Source: Halomonas sp. S3-1-1
Lineage (GTDB): Bacteria > Pseudomonadota > Gammaproteobacteria > Pseudomonadales > Halomonadaceae
Length of the DNA stretch: 64,000 nucleotides
Assembly (NCBI RefSeq): GCF_023757625.1
Contig: NZ_JALGBZ010000009.1
Location: 1 to 64,000 of the forward strand
Reading direction: 5' to 3'
Shown here: positions 35,040 through 44,396 of the stretch, piece by piece
Numbering within the stretch: position 1 is the stretch's first letter
Layout: each line of letters starts with the position of its first letter
Made by a program: the position numbers and the translations under genes
The notes under the pieces: model-generated
Told to the model about the DNA's origin: nothing
Database searches by the model: none
What the model saw: only the letters and a program-made list of their open reading frames with translations

Positions 35040-36212
35040 TTACAGTACGGTAACGGCGATCAGCATAGCCGGCAGCGCGATGAACACGCCCAGCACCCAC
35101 CCGGCGGCCAGCGCCTTACGCTCGGCGGCAACCCGGCCCAGCCACTGTGCGCCTTTCACTGGCAGCAGACGCAGAAACGGCAGCCCGCCGATGATCAGCA
35201 CCGCGCACAGATTGAACAGCAGATGCACCAGGGCGATCTCCAGCGCCAGAAGCGCCGTAGCCCCCGAAATTGCCGTGGCGGCCAGCAGCGCCGTCATGGT
35301 GGTGCCGATGTTGCTGCCGATAGTGAACGGGTAGATCTGGCGCAGCGTGAAGGCGCCGGAGCCGGCCATGGGCACCATCAGGCTCGTCGTGGTGGACGAG
35401 GACTGCACCAGCATCGTCACCAGCGCCCCGGAAGCCACCCCGGTGAACGGCCCGCGGCCGATGGCGCTGAGCATGATTTGCCTAGCGCGGCCGACCATCA
35501 GCGTCTTCAAGAGCTTGCCGATGTAGCGAATGGAGAGAAAAATCAGCGCCACGCCGATGACGATCAGCGCGATACCGCCCGCCACCGCCGGCAAGCTCGA
35601 CACCAGCTGGCCGGCAGTGTCCGTCACCGGGCTGGTCAGTTGGCCCACGATATTGACGTTATCCAGCGAAAGATCGGCATCGCTGTAGAACGCCCCGGCA
35701 ACCGCGCCGGCCATGCGCTCCAGCGGGTGGAACAAAATCTCGATGGGGAGCAGGATCACCACCGCGAGCAGATTGAAGAAGTCGTGCACGGTGGCGGCGG
35801 CAAAGGCGCGGCGAAACTCGTTCTTATCGTTGACGTGGCCCAGGCTCACCAGCGTATTGGTCACCGTGGTGCCGATGTTCGCCCCCATGACCATCGGCAC
35901 CGCCACCGCAACCGGCAGCCCCCCGGCCACCATACCAACGATCACCGAGGTCACCGTCGAAGAGGATTGGATCAGAGCGGTGGCGACGATGCCGACCATC
36001 AGGCCGACGAAGGGGTTGGTGGCGAACTCGAACAGGCGCTCGGCGTGATCGCCGGTGGCGAGCTTGAAGCCGTCGCCGACGATGGATACCGCGCAGATCA
36101 GAAAGTAGACTAGCAGCACGAGCGTGAGCCACTGGCGCAGGCGGCCCTGCTTCTCCTTTTGCGCCGGTCGAGCGTATTGATCCGGCGCGGCGCGATGGGT
36201 CGTCTCTACCAT
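35040..36212 (-). CDS. Na/Pi cotransporter family protein (NptA-like)
   Basis: This 390-aa inner-membrane protein is the short bacterial relative of type II Na+/phosphate cotransporters. It has the duplicated QSSS motif characteristic of the family: ALIQSSSTVTSVIVGM in the first repeat and MLVQSSSTTTSLMVPMAG in the second. GANIGTTVTNTLVSLG and GSNIGTTMTALLA also mark the duplication. About eight membrane segments are visible. The ATG at 36212 follows GGAGGG. A three-repeat Pho box lies 63-91 bases upstream, which fits induction under phosphate limitation. Confidence 0.9.
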   Translation of the reverse strand: MVETTHRAAPDQYARPAQKEKQGRLRQWLTLVLLVYFLICAVSIVGDGFKLATGDHAERLFEFATNPFVGLMVGIVATALIQSSSTVTSVIVGMVAGGLPVAVAVPMVMGANIGTTVTNTLVSLGHVNDKNEFRRAFAAATVHDFFNLLAVVILLPIEILFHPLERMAGAVAGAFYSDADLSLDNVNIVGQLTSPVTDTAGQLVSSLPAVAGGIALIVIGVALIFLSIRYIGKLLKTLMVGRARQIMLSAIGRGPFTGVASGALVTMLVQSSSTTTSLMVPMAGSGAFTLRQIYPFTIGSNIGTTMTALLAATAISGATALLALEIALVHLLFNLCAVLIIGGLPFLRLLPVKGAQWLGRVAAERKALAAGWVLGVFIALPAMLIAVTVL

Positions 36213-36274
36213 GGTGATCCCTCCGGCGGTTGGCAACGTGGGGCACGTTTACCCAGTCACGTTGCGCGCCGCAG

Positions 36275-36303
36275 GTGACAGCCTGATGACGCCCACATGA
36301 CGG
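36275..36303 (-). promoter_or_regulatory. Three-repeat Pho box upstream of the Na/Pi cotransporter
   Basis: On the minus strand CCGTCAT, GCGTCAT and CTGTCAC begin exactly 11 bases apart (36303, 36292, 36281). PhoB half-sites are CTGTCAT-like with 4-base spacers. Confidence 0.65.
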
Positions 36304-36356
36304 CGCCCGCTTATTGTTGATATCGCCCCCTTTGAACCACCGAGCCGGAACGCCTG

Positions 36357-36668
36357 ATGACACAGCCCTTCAACAAGCCTTTAAGCAAGACCAGATCGAG
36401 TTTCTACCGCCGCCTCTACGTGGCCCACCTGATCGACCAGGGCGTGGCCAGCGTGCCGGCGCTAATGGAGGCCACCGCTATGCCCCGACGCACCGCTCAG
36501 GACACGATCAAATCTCTCGACGAGCTCGATATCGTCTGCGTGTTTGAGGGGCAAGACGGCGAGCGGCACAACATCGGCCGCTACGTGATCGAGAGCTGGG
36601 GCGCGATCGACCGGCGCTGGGTAACAGAGCACGCCACAAGGCTGGGCGAGGCGCTGGGCTACTGCTAG
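36357..36668 (+). CDS. Winged-helix DNA-binding protein, 103 aa
   Basis: This small protein reads as a winged helix-turn-helix: YRRLYVAHLIDQGVASVPAL, then the recognition helix region MEATAMPRRTAQDTIKSLDEL, then a wing with IVCVFEGQDGERHNIGRYVI. It resembles uncharacterised regulators with a single wHTH domain and no sensor. It is divergent from the Na/Pi cotransporter and its end overlaps the converging BASS gene by four bases, which could allow transcriptional interference. Its target is unknown. Confidence 0.78.
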   Translation: MTQPFNKPLSKTRSSFYRRLYVAHLIDQGVASVPALMEATAMPRRTAQDTIKSLDELDIVCVFEGQDGERHNIGRYVIESWGAIDRRWVTEHATRLGEALGYC

Positions 36669-37615
36669 CGCTTATCGGTCACTCTGGCGCTAGCGTGGCG
36701 GCGGACGAGCAGTCTGGCCGCCAGCGGCGAGGTGATCATCTGGATGACGGCGAAAAACGCTGCGGGAATGGCAATTTCCGGCGAAAGCCCGGAGGCCGCG
36801 ACGAACGCCGCCGCGATGCTGAACTCCTTTTTGCTCGTAGTGAAAAGATACGCCACCACCTCTGCCCGGTCGTCGGTGATCAGCCTGGACGCCATGCCCA
36901 CCGCGTAGCCCGCCAGGTTCAAACACAGCGCCGCAGCGGCGATCACCAGAGCAAAAGCGCCGTACCCCAGAATGGTCGCGGCGTTGGGCCCCACTACCGC
37001 CAGCAGTATCAGCAGATAAATGATAGAGCCCAGCCCAGCGTAGTGGTCGTCGAAGCGCGCGAAGGTGGCGCTAAACCGGGTGCGCAGCGCCACGCCCAGA
37101 AGCGTCGGAACGAAGACGATCAATAAAAGCTCGACGACGATGGCATAAAGCGGCACGTTGAGTTCGATGCCGGTGAGCCCGAGAAACAGCAGCGGCACCA
37201 GTAGCGGTGACAGTGCCGTATTGATCGCGTTGAATACCGCCGCCATCGCCACGTTGCCGCGCGCCATCAGCACCAGAAGCGGCGATGACACGTCAGTGGG
37301 AAGCGTGCCCAGAAGCGTCTGCCCCGCGGCCAGCGCCCCGGTGCCGAAAAAGAGCCGCCCGGTTGCCCAGCCCAGAAGCGACATCGGCCCGTACACCAGA
37401 CAAAGCGCCCACAGCGGCCGCGAGGGGCGGCGCAGCACCGCACCGACCTGGTGGGCATCGAAGGTCAGGCTGATGACGAACATCAAAAGTGCCAGTAGCG
37501 GGCCAATCAGCGGGGCCAGTGCCATGCCCGCCGGCGGATAGAGCAGCCCCAGCGCGGCCACGGCGATGACCAGCCACAGAAGCTGCGCCTCGACCCAGGC
37601 GATGGCCCGACTCAC
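36665..37615 (-). CDS. Bile acid:sodium symporter (BASS) family transporter
   Basis: This 316-aa protein has nine or ten hydrophobic helices and BASS features: PLLALLMFVISLTFDAHQ, TLPTDVSSPLLVLMARGNVA, VFNAINTALSPLLVPLLF and FTTSKKEFSIAAAFVAASG. Members move organic anions with Na+; ACR3 arsenite exporters are distant relatives but the key Cys of ACR3 is not evident. Its ATG overlaps the end of the P-type ATPase gene (ATGA), making it the last gene of the cytochrome oxidase operon. Why a symporter is tied to that operon is not obvious. Confidence 0.82.
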   Translation of the reverse strand: MSRAIAWVEAQLLWLVIAVAALGLLYPPAGMALAPLIGPLLALLMFVISLTFDAHQVGAVLRRPSRPLWALCLVYGPMSLLGWATGRLFFGTGALAAGQTLLGTLPTDVSSPLLVLMARGNVAMAAVFNAINTALSPLLVPLLFLGLTGIELNVPLYAIVVELLLIVFVPTLLGVALRTRFSATFARFDDHYAGLGSIIYLLILLAVVGPNAATILGYGAFALVIAAAALCLNLAGYAVGMASRLITDDRAEVVAYLFTTSKKEFSIAAAFVAASGLSPEIAIPAAFFAVIQMITSPLAARLLVRRHASARVTDKR

Positions 37616-39843
37616 GGTGAAGCCTTTGCGGGGTCGGCCTCAACCGGCGACCAGGCAAGCCGGGCGGCGTTGAGCGTCACGCTTAAAGAGCTGGCCGCCA
37701 TGGCCAGCACCGCCGCCAGCGGCGGCACCGCCATAACGATGACCAGCCCCAGCGCCAGGGTGTTGTACACCGCCGAAAACGCCAGGTTCTGGCGCATGAC
37801 GCGGCGGGTGCGCCTGGCCAGGCGCAGCAGCTGCACCACGCCGCCAACGCCTGGGCGCAGCAGCTGGGCGGCGGCGCCTTCGCGGGCGGCGCCGCTTGCC
37901 TGCATGGGCGCCACGCCAACACCCGCGGCGGCCAGGCACAGCGTATCGTTAACACCATCGCCCGCATAAAGCGTGGGCGATGCAAGCCCCGCCAGCAGCC
38001 GCGCTTTCGCCTCCGGCGAGCGCTGGGCGTAGCAAGCATTCGGCGCCAGGCCCACCTGCTCACCCAGCCAGCTCACCGCGCCCTGGCGGTCGCCGCTGAT
38101 CAGCGCGGTAAGATAGCCCTGCTCTTGCAGCGCGCGAAGGCTCGCTTGGGCGTCCTCCACCGGCGGGTCGGCGAGATAAAACGTCGCCAGCCACCCCAGC
38201 TCGTCGGCCAGCACCACCTGGGAGGCGAAGGCGTAATCGCCCTGTTGTTCAGAGCCTGCAAGCGTAACGCCGCGCTCGCCAAGCCATTTAGCGCTTCCCA
38301 TCCACCAGCGCTCGCCGCTCTCGAATGCGATCACCCGCCCGGCGCCGGCGACCTCCTCCAGGCGCGCCACGTCGCTTGTACGCTGCTCAACGTTTTTCTC
38401 ATCGGCGCTTTGGTTTGCCCAGCGCAACAGCCCTTGGGCCAGCGGGTGCTCGCTCTGGCGGGTGGCGGCGACGAGCTTGTGATGAAAATCAGCGGAGTGC
38501 GCATCACGAAACTCGGCGTGAACGACCCGGTGGTGGCCGGCGGTGAGCGTACCGGTTTTATCGAAGGCCACGGCGCGCACCCGGGCTAACGTCTCGAAAG
38601 CGCCGGGCTCGCGCAGGGCCACGCCGCGCTGCAGCGCCTGGTCGCTGCCGGCTAGCGTTGCCAGCGGCACGGCCAGCCCCACCGCGCAGGGGCAGGCGAC
38701 CACCAACACCGATAGCGCCCGTACCACCGCCTCTTCAAGGCTCGCGCCCAGAATGAACGCCACGGGTAGCGTGATGAGCGCAAGCAAAAGCGCGACGGGG
38801 CTTAGCCAAGCGGCAAAGCGGTCGGCCAGCTTGTGAAGCTCGCCCTTTTGGGTTTGCAGCAGGCGCATCTGCTCGCACAGGCGATCCCGGCGCCGCTCGC
38901 CGGGCGTAGCGCCCACCCGAAGCCGAAGCGCCGTTTCGCCGTCGGCCTCGAGAAAGCGGTAACCCGCGTAAACTTGCTGGCCGGCGACCAGATAGCGCGG
39001 CACGCTTTCACCAGAGAGCGTGGCGGTATCGAACCAGCCGGCGCTCATCAGCTCGCCATCGAGCAGCAGGGTCTCGCCCGGCGTCAGGCGCTGAACCTCA
39101 TTTAGCCGCGCCGCGCTGAGCGGATACGACTCGATTCGCCCTTCCCGCTCGAGCGTCACGTCGGCTGGTGCCAGCGTTAAGGCCTCGAACGCTTTCAGGC
39201 CCCGCTGGCGACAAAGCGTTTCGGCCAGCCGCCCCACCAGCAAGAGCGCGATCAGCATAACGGCGGTATCGAAGTACACCTCGACGGCGCCCTGCGCGAG
39301 CAGCCAGACCGACACCGCCATCGCCCCTAGCACGCCCAGGCTCACCAGCACGTCCATCCCCGGCCGGCGGGCCATCAGCGTGCGAAACCCGGCGCGGTAG
39401 AACGGCACGCCGGCGTAGAGCACCACGGGCAGCGAAAAGGCGCCGGAGATCCAGGCCATAACCAGCTCGATACGCCCCGCCGGTACGGCGCCGGCGTAAA
39501 TCAGAATCGAGGCGAGCATCGTCCACATGCCAAATACCGCGGCGACGCCCAAGCGAAGACTCAGGTAGCGCCCCTCTTTCTCCAGCCGCTCGGCGGCGTC
39601 CTGCACCGCTTCGAGCTCGCTTAGCCGGTAGCCGATGCGCGAGACCCGCGGAGCGAGCGTACCAAGCGCCACGGCCCCCGCCTCGCCCTGCACGTACACC
39701 GTGGCGGTGGGATAGTGAACGCTTGCCTGGGTAATGCCGGGCGCGCGCTTCAAAACGCCTTCGACGGCGAGCGCGCAGCTGGTACACCACATGCCGTGCA
39801 GACTAAAAAGCGCGGATTGGCCGGCGGGCGCGTGCTCGCTCAT
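37612..39843 (-). CDS. Heavy-metal (copper) translocating P1B-type ATPase
   Basis: This 743-aa protein has an N-terminal metal-binding domain with GMWCTSCALAVEG (CxxC, residues 18-26), six or more core helices, the actuator loop TLSGESVPR (TGES as SGES), the CPC metal site VVACPCAVGLAVPLAT, the phosphorylation site FDKTGTLTAGHH, the SEHPLAQG HP motif and GDGVNDTLCLAAAGVG. CPC with the CxxC domain predicts Cu+ transport. It sits behind ctaD, so like CcoI/CtpA it probably supplies copper to the oxidase rather than detoxifying the cell. The start at 39843 (MSEHAPAGQ) is chosen over a long upstream frame that overlaps other genes. Confidence 0.9.
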   Translation of the reverse strand: MSEHAPAGQSALFSLHGMWCTSCALAVEGVLKRAPGITQASVHYPTATVYVQGEAGAVALGTLAPRVSRIGYRLSELEAVQDAAERLEKEGRYLSLRLGVAAVFGMWTMLASILIYAGAVPAGRIELVMAWISGAFSLPVVLYAGVPFYRAGFRTLMARRPGMDVLVSLGVLGAMAVSVWLLAQGAVEVYFDTAVMLIALLLVGRLAETLCRQRGLKAFEALTLAPADVTLEREGRIESYPLSAARLNEVQRLTPGETLLLDGELMSAGWFDTATLSGESVPRYLVAGQQVYAGYRFLEADGETALRLRVGATPGERRRDRLCEQMRLLQTQKGELHKLADRFAAWLSPVALLLALITLPVAFILGASLEEAVVRALSVLVVACPCAVGLAVPLATLAGSDQALQRGVALREPGAFETLARVRAVAFDKTGTLTAGHHRVVHAEFRDAHSADFHHKLVAATRQSEHPLAQGLLRWANQSADEKNVEQRTSDVARLEEVAGAGRVIAFESGERWWMGSAKWLGERGVTLAGSEQQGDYAFASQVVLADELGWLATFYLADPPVEDAQASLRALQEQGYLTALISGDRQGAVSWLGEQVGLAPNACYAQRSPEAKARLLAGLASPTLYAGDGVNDTLCLAAAGVGVAPMQASGAAREGAAAQLLRPGVGGVVQLLRLARRTRRVMRQNLAFSAVYNTLALGLVIVMAVPPLAAVLAMAASSLSVTLNAARLAWSPVEADPAKASP

Positions 39844-39865
39844 AAAATCGATCGTTTCAATGGCG

Positions 39866-40222
39866 TTATAAACAAGGCGGCATGCCGATGATCGGCATGC
39901 CGGTGAACACCACCCCGAAGGCGGAGAAGAGATAGAGCCCGGCGGAGACCAGCGCGTTGAAGCGCGGGCGCCCGGTGAGCTCGCGGCCCCCTTTCCAGCC
40001 GGCCCATGCAAGCCACACGAGCAAGGCGGTGGTGGCGACGCTGAAAATCCCAAGCCCCAGGTTGAGGCCTGTCAGTGAGCCTTGATCCGGCGTCGGCGGC
40101 GCCACGGCGCAGGCCACCGACAGCCCGCCGTACACCGCCACGAACCAGATGCTCCAGAGCGTCAGACCGATGATCAGATGCGCCGGATGGCCAAGGTGGA
40201 GTCGTTTGAACGCAGTTTGCAT
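39866..40222 (-). CDS. Small membrane protein of the cox operon
   Basis: This 118-aa protein has three hydrophobic helices (about residues 16-40, 52-74 and 88-112) and ends in GMPIIGMPPCL with a penultimate Cys. No family is recognised. It lies 3 bases downstream of ctaD and 22 bases before the ATPase start, so it is part of the same operon and may be an accessory or assembly subunit of the oxidase. Confidence 0.7.
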   Translation of the reverse strand: MQTAFKRLHLGHPAHLIIGLTLWSIWFVAVYGGLSVACAVAPPTPDQGSLTGLNLGLGIFSVATTALLVWLAWAGWKGGRELTGRPRFNALVSAGLYLFSAFGVVFTGMPIIGMPPCL

Positions 40223-40225
40223 CGC

Positions 40226-42769
40226 TTAGCCTCCCATCACGCGGGGCAGCACGCCGAGCGCGCCGACCAGCACCCAGAACGTTACCAGGTTGTAGCGCCA
40301 AAGCTGTACCACCACCGCGGGTTCGAAGGGCGCGTGGGCGCCCACGTAGCCGCAGCGTACGCGAAGCCCCTGCATCGCGGTGAGGATCATCGCCAGCGCC
40401 CCGTGGAACAGCGCGTACACCAGCCCCACCAGCAACACCGCGTCGTGGCTGGTTTGGGTGGGCTCGAGCCCGGCACTCAGCAGCGACCAGAGCACCAGCC
40501 CCACCTGCACCGCGCCCAGCAGCGCGCTCAGGTAGAACCCACGCATCAGGCCGCTATCGCGGCGGGCGCGAAGCCCGCGCACCAGCTTCTCCATAATGCT
40601 GGCTCCCACAGTGAGCGCCACGCCGGCGCCGACCAGCACCAGCAGCGACAGCGGCGACGCCTCGGGCATGCGCCACTCGGGTGAGACGGTCCAGAGATAG
40701 AACCAGCCGAAAAGATACGAAAGAAACAACGAGCCGTTGGCGATCGAGAACGTCGCCATCGCCCACACGCCCGGCCCGCTCATGGTGCGCGAGTGCAGGG
40801 GCGGGTCGCCTTCGTTGACCTCGGCGTCCGGGGCGGCTTTCGGGTGGGCGCCGTTCTCCCAGGACCAGCGCAGCAAGAACAGCCCGGCGACGATCACGAA
40901 CACCGCGGCCACAGGGTAGAGGCGCGTCAGCAGGCTAATACAGACCACGGCCAGGGCCAGCGCGGCGAGAAACGGCCACCAGGAGTTGCCCGGCAGGTGA
41001 ACGATCTCGCGCACCTTGCCAGTGATCGAATCACTCCCCCACATCTCGCGGCGCCCATGGCTCGCTACCGCCAGGCCGTGCTTGCCTTCGGCCATGGTGC
41101 GGGGGAGATCCGGGTTGTCCCACAGCGGGTGGCGGGTTTCGATGTTCGGGAGGCTGACGAAGTTGTAGGCACTGGGCGGCATCGCGTTGGCCCACTCCAG
41201 CGTGTCGGCGCCCCAGGGGTTATGTTTGGCCGGCTTGCCGAAGCGAAAGTGCAGCGCGATATCGATCAAGACCATGGCGATACCCGCGGACATCACGAAG
41301 CTGGCAACGGACGAGAGCAGGTTGAAGATCTCCCAGCCGTTGCCAGCTTCATAAGTGTAGATACGCCGCGGCATGCCCAGAAGCCCGGTCCAGTGCATGA
41401 TCAAAAACGTGCCGTTAAAGCCCAAAAAGGTGAGCCAGAAGCCCCAGCGGCCAATGGTTTCCGACGGCATGCGCCCGGAAAAGAGCGGCAGCCAGTAGTA
41501 GAAGCCCGCCATTAGCGGAAAGAGCATGCCGCCGACCAGCACGTAGTGCATGTGCGCGACCACGAAGTGAGTGTCGTGCACCTGCCAGTTGAACGGCACC
41601 AGCGCCAGCATCACGCCGGTCAAACCGCCGCAGACGAAGATGATCAAAAAGCCAAGCACCCAGAGCATCGGCAGTTTGAATTTCGGCTTACCCAGCCAAA
41701 GCGTGGCCAGCCACACGAACACCTGAATGGCGGTGGGCACCGCCACCAGCATACTCGCCGCCGAAAAGAACGCCTGAGCGAGCTGGGGGATTCCCACGGT
41801 GAACATGTGGTGCACCCAAAGCCCGAAGCTGATGAAACCGGTGACGATGATCGCAAACACAACCCAGCCGTAGCCGACGATCGGCCGGCCGGCAAACACT
41901 GGAATCAGTGTCGAGATCACCCCGGCGGCGGGCAGAAAGATGATGTACACCTCCGGGTGGCCGAAGAGCCAGAAAAGGTGCTGCCACAACAGCGGATCGC
42001 CGCCGCCGGCCACCTGAAAAAACGGCATGCCGACCGCGCGCTCGAGTTCGAGCAAAATACTGCCCAAAATCAACGGCGGAAACCCGACCACGATCATCAA
42101 CGCCATGGCGAGAATGTACCAGGCGAACAGCGGCATCTTGTGCAGCGCCATGCCCTGGGTGCGGGTACGGAGAATCGACACGACGATTTCGACCCCGGCG
42201 GAGAGCGCCGAGATTTCGACGAAGGTAATACCCAGCAGCCAAAAGTCCGAACCGAGCCCCGGCGAGTACTCGCTGCTCGAAAGCGGCGTGTACATGAACC
42301 AGCCGGCGTTGGGCGCCATTTCGATGACCAGGCTCGAGGCCAGAATGATGCCGCCAAATAGATAGCAGAAGTAGCCAAGCGAGGTCAGTCGCGGACAGAC
42401 CAGATCGCGGGCGCCGATCATCTTGGGGATCATGTAGATCGCCAGGCCCTCGAGCACGGGAATGGCGAACAGAAACATCATCACCGTGCCGTGCATGGTG
42501 GTGACCTGGCTGTAGATATCCGGCGTCATGAAGTTCTGATCGGGCGTGGCGAGCTGGGTGCGTATCAGCATCGACAAAATGCCGCCGAGCAAGAAAAACG
42601 CCATCCCGGTGATCATGAAGCGCAGACCGAGCGTGGTGTGGTTGACGATGGTCAGCGCCTTGATGCCGCGCGGGTTGCCCCAAATTTCGTGCAGGTCGTC
42701 GTGCAGCGTGCGGCCGTCCTCCGGCTCTTGCGGGTCCTGAGGCGTCGCTTGACGATTGATGGTTGTCAT
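40226..42769 (-). CDS. ctaD: Cytochrome c oxidase subunit I-III fusion
   Basis: This 847-aa protein is the catalytic subunit of a caa3-type oxidase, reducing O2 to water and pumping protons. Subunit I motifs: MHGTVMMFLFAIPVLEG, LFWLFGHPEVYIIFLPAAG (His-Tyr cross-link and CuB), WVHHMFTVGIP and VAHMHYVLVGG (haem ligands). From about residue 640 a subunit III-like domain is fused (WAMATFSIANGSLFLSYLFGW; LVYALFHGALAMILTAMQG). Such I-III fusions occur in some alpha- and gammaproteobacterial caa3 oxidases. The ATG overlaps coxB by four bases. Confidence 0.93.
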   Translation of the reverse strand: MTTINRQATPQDPQEPEDGRTLHDDLHEIWGNPRGIKALTIVNHTTLGLRFMITGMAFFLLGGILSMLIRTQLATPDQNFMTPDIYSQVTTMHGTVMMFLFAIPVLEGLAIYMIPKMIGARDLVCPRLTSLGYFCYLFGGIILASSLVIEMAPNAGWFMYTPLSSSEYSPGLGSDFWLLGITFVEISALSAGVEIVVSILRTRTQGMALHKMPLFAWYILAMALMIVVGFPPLILGSILLELERAVGMPFFQVAGGGDPLLWQHLFWLFGHPEVYIIFLPAAGVISTLIPVFAGRPIVGYGWVVFAIIVTGFISFGLWVHHMFTVGIPQLAQAFFSAASMLVAVPTAIQVFVWLATLWLGKPKFKLPMLWVLGFLIIFVCGGLTGVMLALVPFNWQVHDTHFVVAHMHYVLVGGMLFPLMAGFYYWLPLFSGRMPSETIGRWGFWLTFLGFNGTFLIMHWTGLLGMPRRIYTYEAGNGWEIFNLLSSVASFVMSAGIAMVLIDIALHFRFGKPAKHNPWGADTLEWANAMPPSAYNFVSLPNIETRHPLWDNPDLPRTMAEGKHGLAVASHGRREMWGSDSITGKVREIVHLPGNSWWPFLAALALAVVCISLLTRLYPVAAVFVIVAGLFLLRWSWENGAHPKAAPDAEVNEGDPPLHSRTMSGPGVWAMATFSIANGSLFLSYLFGWFYLWTVSPEWRMPEASPLSLLVLVGAGVALTVGASIMEKLVRGLRARRDSGLMRGFYLSALLGAVQVGLVLWSLLSAGLEPTQTSHDAVLLVGLVYALFHGALAMILTAMQGLRVRCGYVGAHAPFEPAVVVQLWRYNLVTFWVLVGALGVLPRVMGG

Positions 42770-43836
42770 GGGGTTAAAGTCTCCAGCCAGGCACCCAGGT
42801 CCTGCAGCGTGTCGTTATCCAGATCGTCGTGGCGCGGCATCAGGTTGTTGGGCTTGAGCGTCTGATGGTTTCTCAGCCACTGGTAGATCGCGCCCTCCTC
42901 CATGGCCATTACCCCGGCGCCCAGAGCTTCACGGCTACCGACATCCGAGAGATTCGGGCCGATATTGCTCGCGCTGATGCCCGCTACCTGATGGCAGCCG
43001 GCGCAGAATTGGGTGAAGCTGTCGCGGGCGGCATCGAAGGCCGCGTTTTGGGCGGCAAGCTCGGCCAGCGCCTCGTCGCTTCGCGCGGCAAGCCAGGCGT
43101 CGAACTCGGCGCGCGGCAGCGCCTCGACGTGCAGGTGCATGTGGGCGTGGCCCACGCCGCAAAGCTCGGCGCACTGGGCACCGAACACGCCGGGCTCGTC
43201 GGCCTCGAGCCGAATGCGGTTGATACGCCCGGGCAGCATGTCGATCTTGCCGCCAAGGCGCGGAATCCAGAACCCGTGGATGACATCGGCGGCGGTGACG
43301 TGAAAGTCCACCGGCTCGCCGGCGGGCATCATGAGCTGGTTGGCGGTGACGACCTCGCCGCCTTCAGCGCCCGGGTAGCGCACCTCCCACCACCACTGAT
43401 GCCCGATGACCTCGATCACCTCCGGCGGCTCGTCCAGCGGCAGCGTCAGCATGCGTTTGCCGGTGGGCACGCCGAACATCAACAGCGCAATGACCGTGAG
43501 CGTGGGCAGGATGATGCCGCCGCCAATGATCCAGCGCCGGCCGATGCGTCGCTCCTGGGCGGGAGTGCGGGCAACGTGACGCTTTTTGAAGGTGTAGAGC
43601 CAAAGCGCGATCACGGCAATGAACACGACGGTTCCAAAGCCGAGCATGACGAACCAGATCAGGCGGATATCGCGCGCCGCCGGCCCCGCCGGGTTCAAGA
43701 TCGAGTGGTCGCCGCCGCAGCCGGCCAACAGCAAGAGCGCGGCCAGTAAAACCGTTAACGCGGCCAGGTTGACCCGCCGTCGCGATGCGCGTTGAATACG
43801 CCTAGAGGGCGGCGCCGCACGGTTATGTTCCCTCAT
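42766..43836 (-). CDS. coxB: Cytochrome c oxidase subunit II with fused cytochrome c domain
   Basis: This 356-aa protein begins with a lipoprotein signal (LLAALLLLAGCGG) and has two membrane helices. The CuA domain shows FGAQCAELCGVGHAHMHLHV with the Cys pair, His and Met ligands. A fused c-type cytochrome follows with FCAGCHQ (CxxCH) and a late Met in NNLMPRHDDL. That makes it a caa3-type subunit II. The start at 43836 follows AAAGGGAAAAGAG; a frame to 43878 is less supported. It is the first gene of the operon coxB-ctaD-orf118-ATPase-BASS. Confidence 0.93.
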   Translation of the reverse strand: MREHNRAAPPSRRIQRASRRRVNLAALTVLLAALLLLAGCGGDHSILNPAGPAARDIRLIWFVMLGFGTVVFIAVIALWLYTFKKRHVARTPAQERRIGRRWIIGGGIILPTLTVIALLMFGVPTGKRMLTLPLDEPPEVIEVIGHQWWWEVRYPGAEGGEVVTANQLMMPAGEPVDFHVTAADVIHGFWIPRLGGKIDMLPGRINRIRLEADEPGVFGAQCAELCGVGHAHMHLHVEALPRAEFDAWLAARSDEALAELAAQNAAFDAARDSFTQFCAGCHQVAGISASNIGPNLSDVGSREALGAGVMAMEEGAIYQWLRNHQTLKPNNLMPRHDDLDNDTLQDLGAWLETLTP

Positions 43837-43871
43837 ACTCTTTTCCCTTTGTCTGCCCACAGGACGTGTCC

Positions 43872-44333
43872 ATGACATCCACTCCGCAGCGTTCCATAAA
43901 AAGCCGCGCCTCGCTGGCCGGCCACCCGCTTCATCCGGTCATGATCCACTTTCCGGTGGCGGCGTTGATGGCGCTGGTCGCAAGCGATCTGGGTTACTGG
44001 TACACCAATGATCCGTTCTGGGAGCGTAGCGGCCTGTGGCTGGCCGGCGTCGGCGCCTTTGGCGGCTGGATCGCCTCGATCGCCGGCATCATCGATCTGG
44101 TCACGGTGTCGCGCATTCGCCGTTTGATCACCGGCTGGAGCCACGCCATCGTGGCCGTGGTGATGCTTTCGCTGGCCTCGCTGAACTGGCTGTTGCGCCT
44201 GAACTCGCCGGAAGCCATTCTGCCCTGGGGGCTGGCGGTATCGCTGGTCACCGGCGCCCTGATCGCACTGGCCGGCTGGCTGGGCGGCCAGCTCGTCTAC
44301 GAACATGCGGTGGGTGTCGACGTCGACGAATAA
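43872..44333 (+). CDS. DUF2231 membrane protein
   Basis: This 153-aa protein has four hydrophobic helices. The family signature GHPLHPVMIHFPVAALMALVA near the start matches DUF2231, whose members are often near oxidase or redox genes. The conserved His residues at the membrane face may bind haem or metal but this is inference. The ATG at 43872 follows AGGA by eight bases; a GTG at 43866 is an alternative. It is divergent from coxB with only 35 bases between starts, so the promoters overlap. Confidence 0.85.
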   Translation: MTSTPQRSIKSRASLAGHPLHPVMIHFPVAALMALVASDLGYWYTNDPFWERSGLWLAGVGAFGGWIASIAGIIDLVTVSRIRRLITGWSHAIVAVVMLSLASLNWLLRLNSPEAILPWGLAVSLVTGALIALAGWLGGQLVYEHAVGVDVDE

Positions 44334-44396
44334 GCCCGGCCCACGGCGCACGTTAGCGCCCCACTCTCGCTGGAAGACCTTCTCGTTTCTCATCGC

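Noticed and set aside
36665..37615. ACR3 arsenite exporter
   Set aside because: The general fold fits the BASS superfamily, but no ars genes are nearby and the ACR3 cysteine is not evident.
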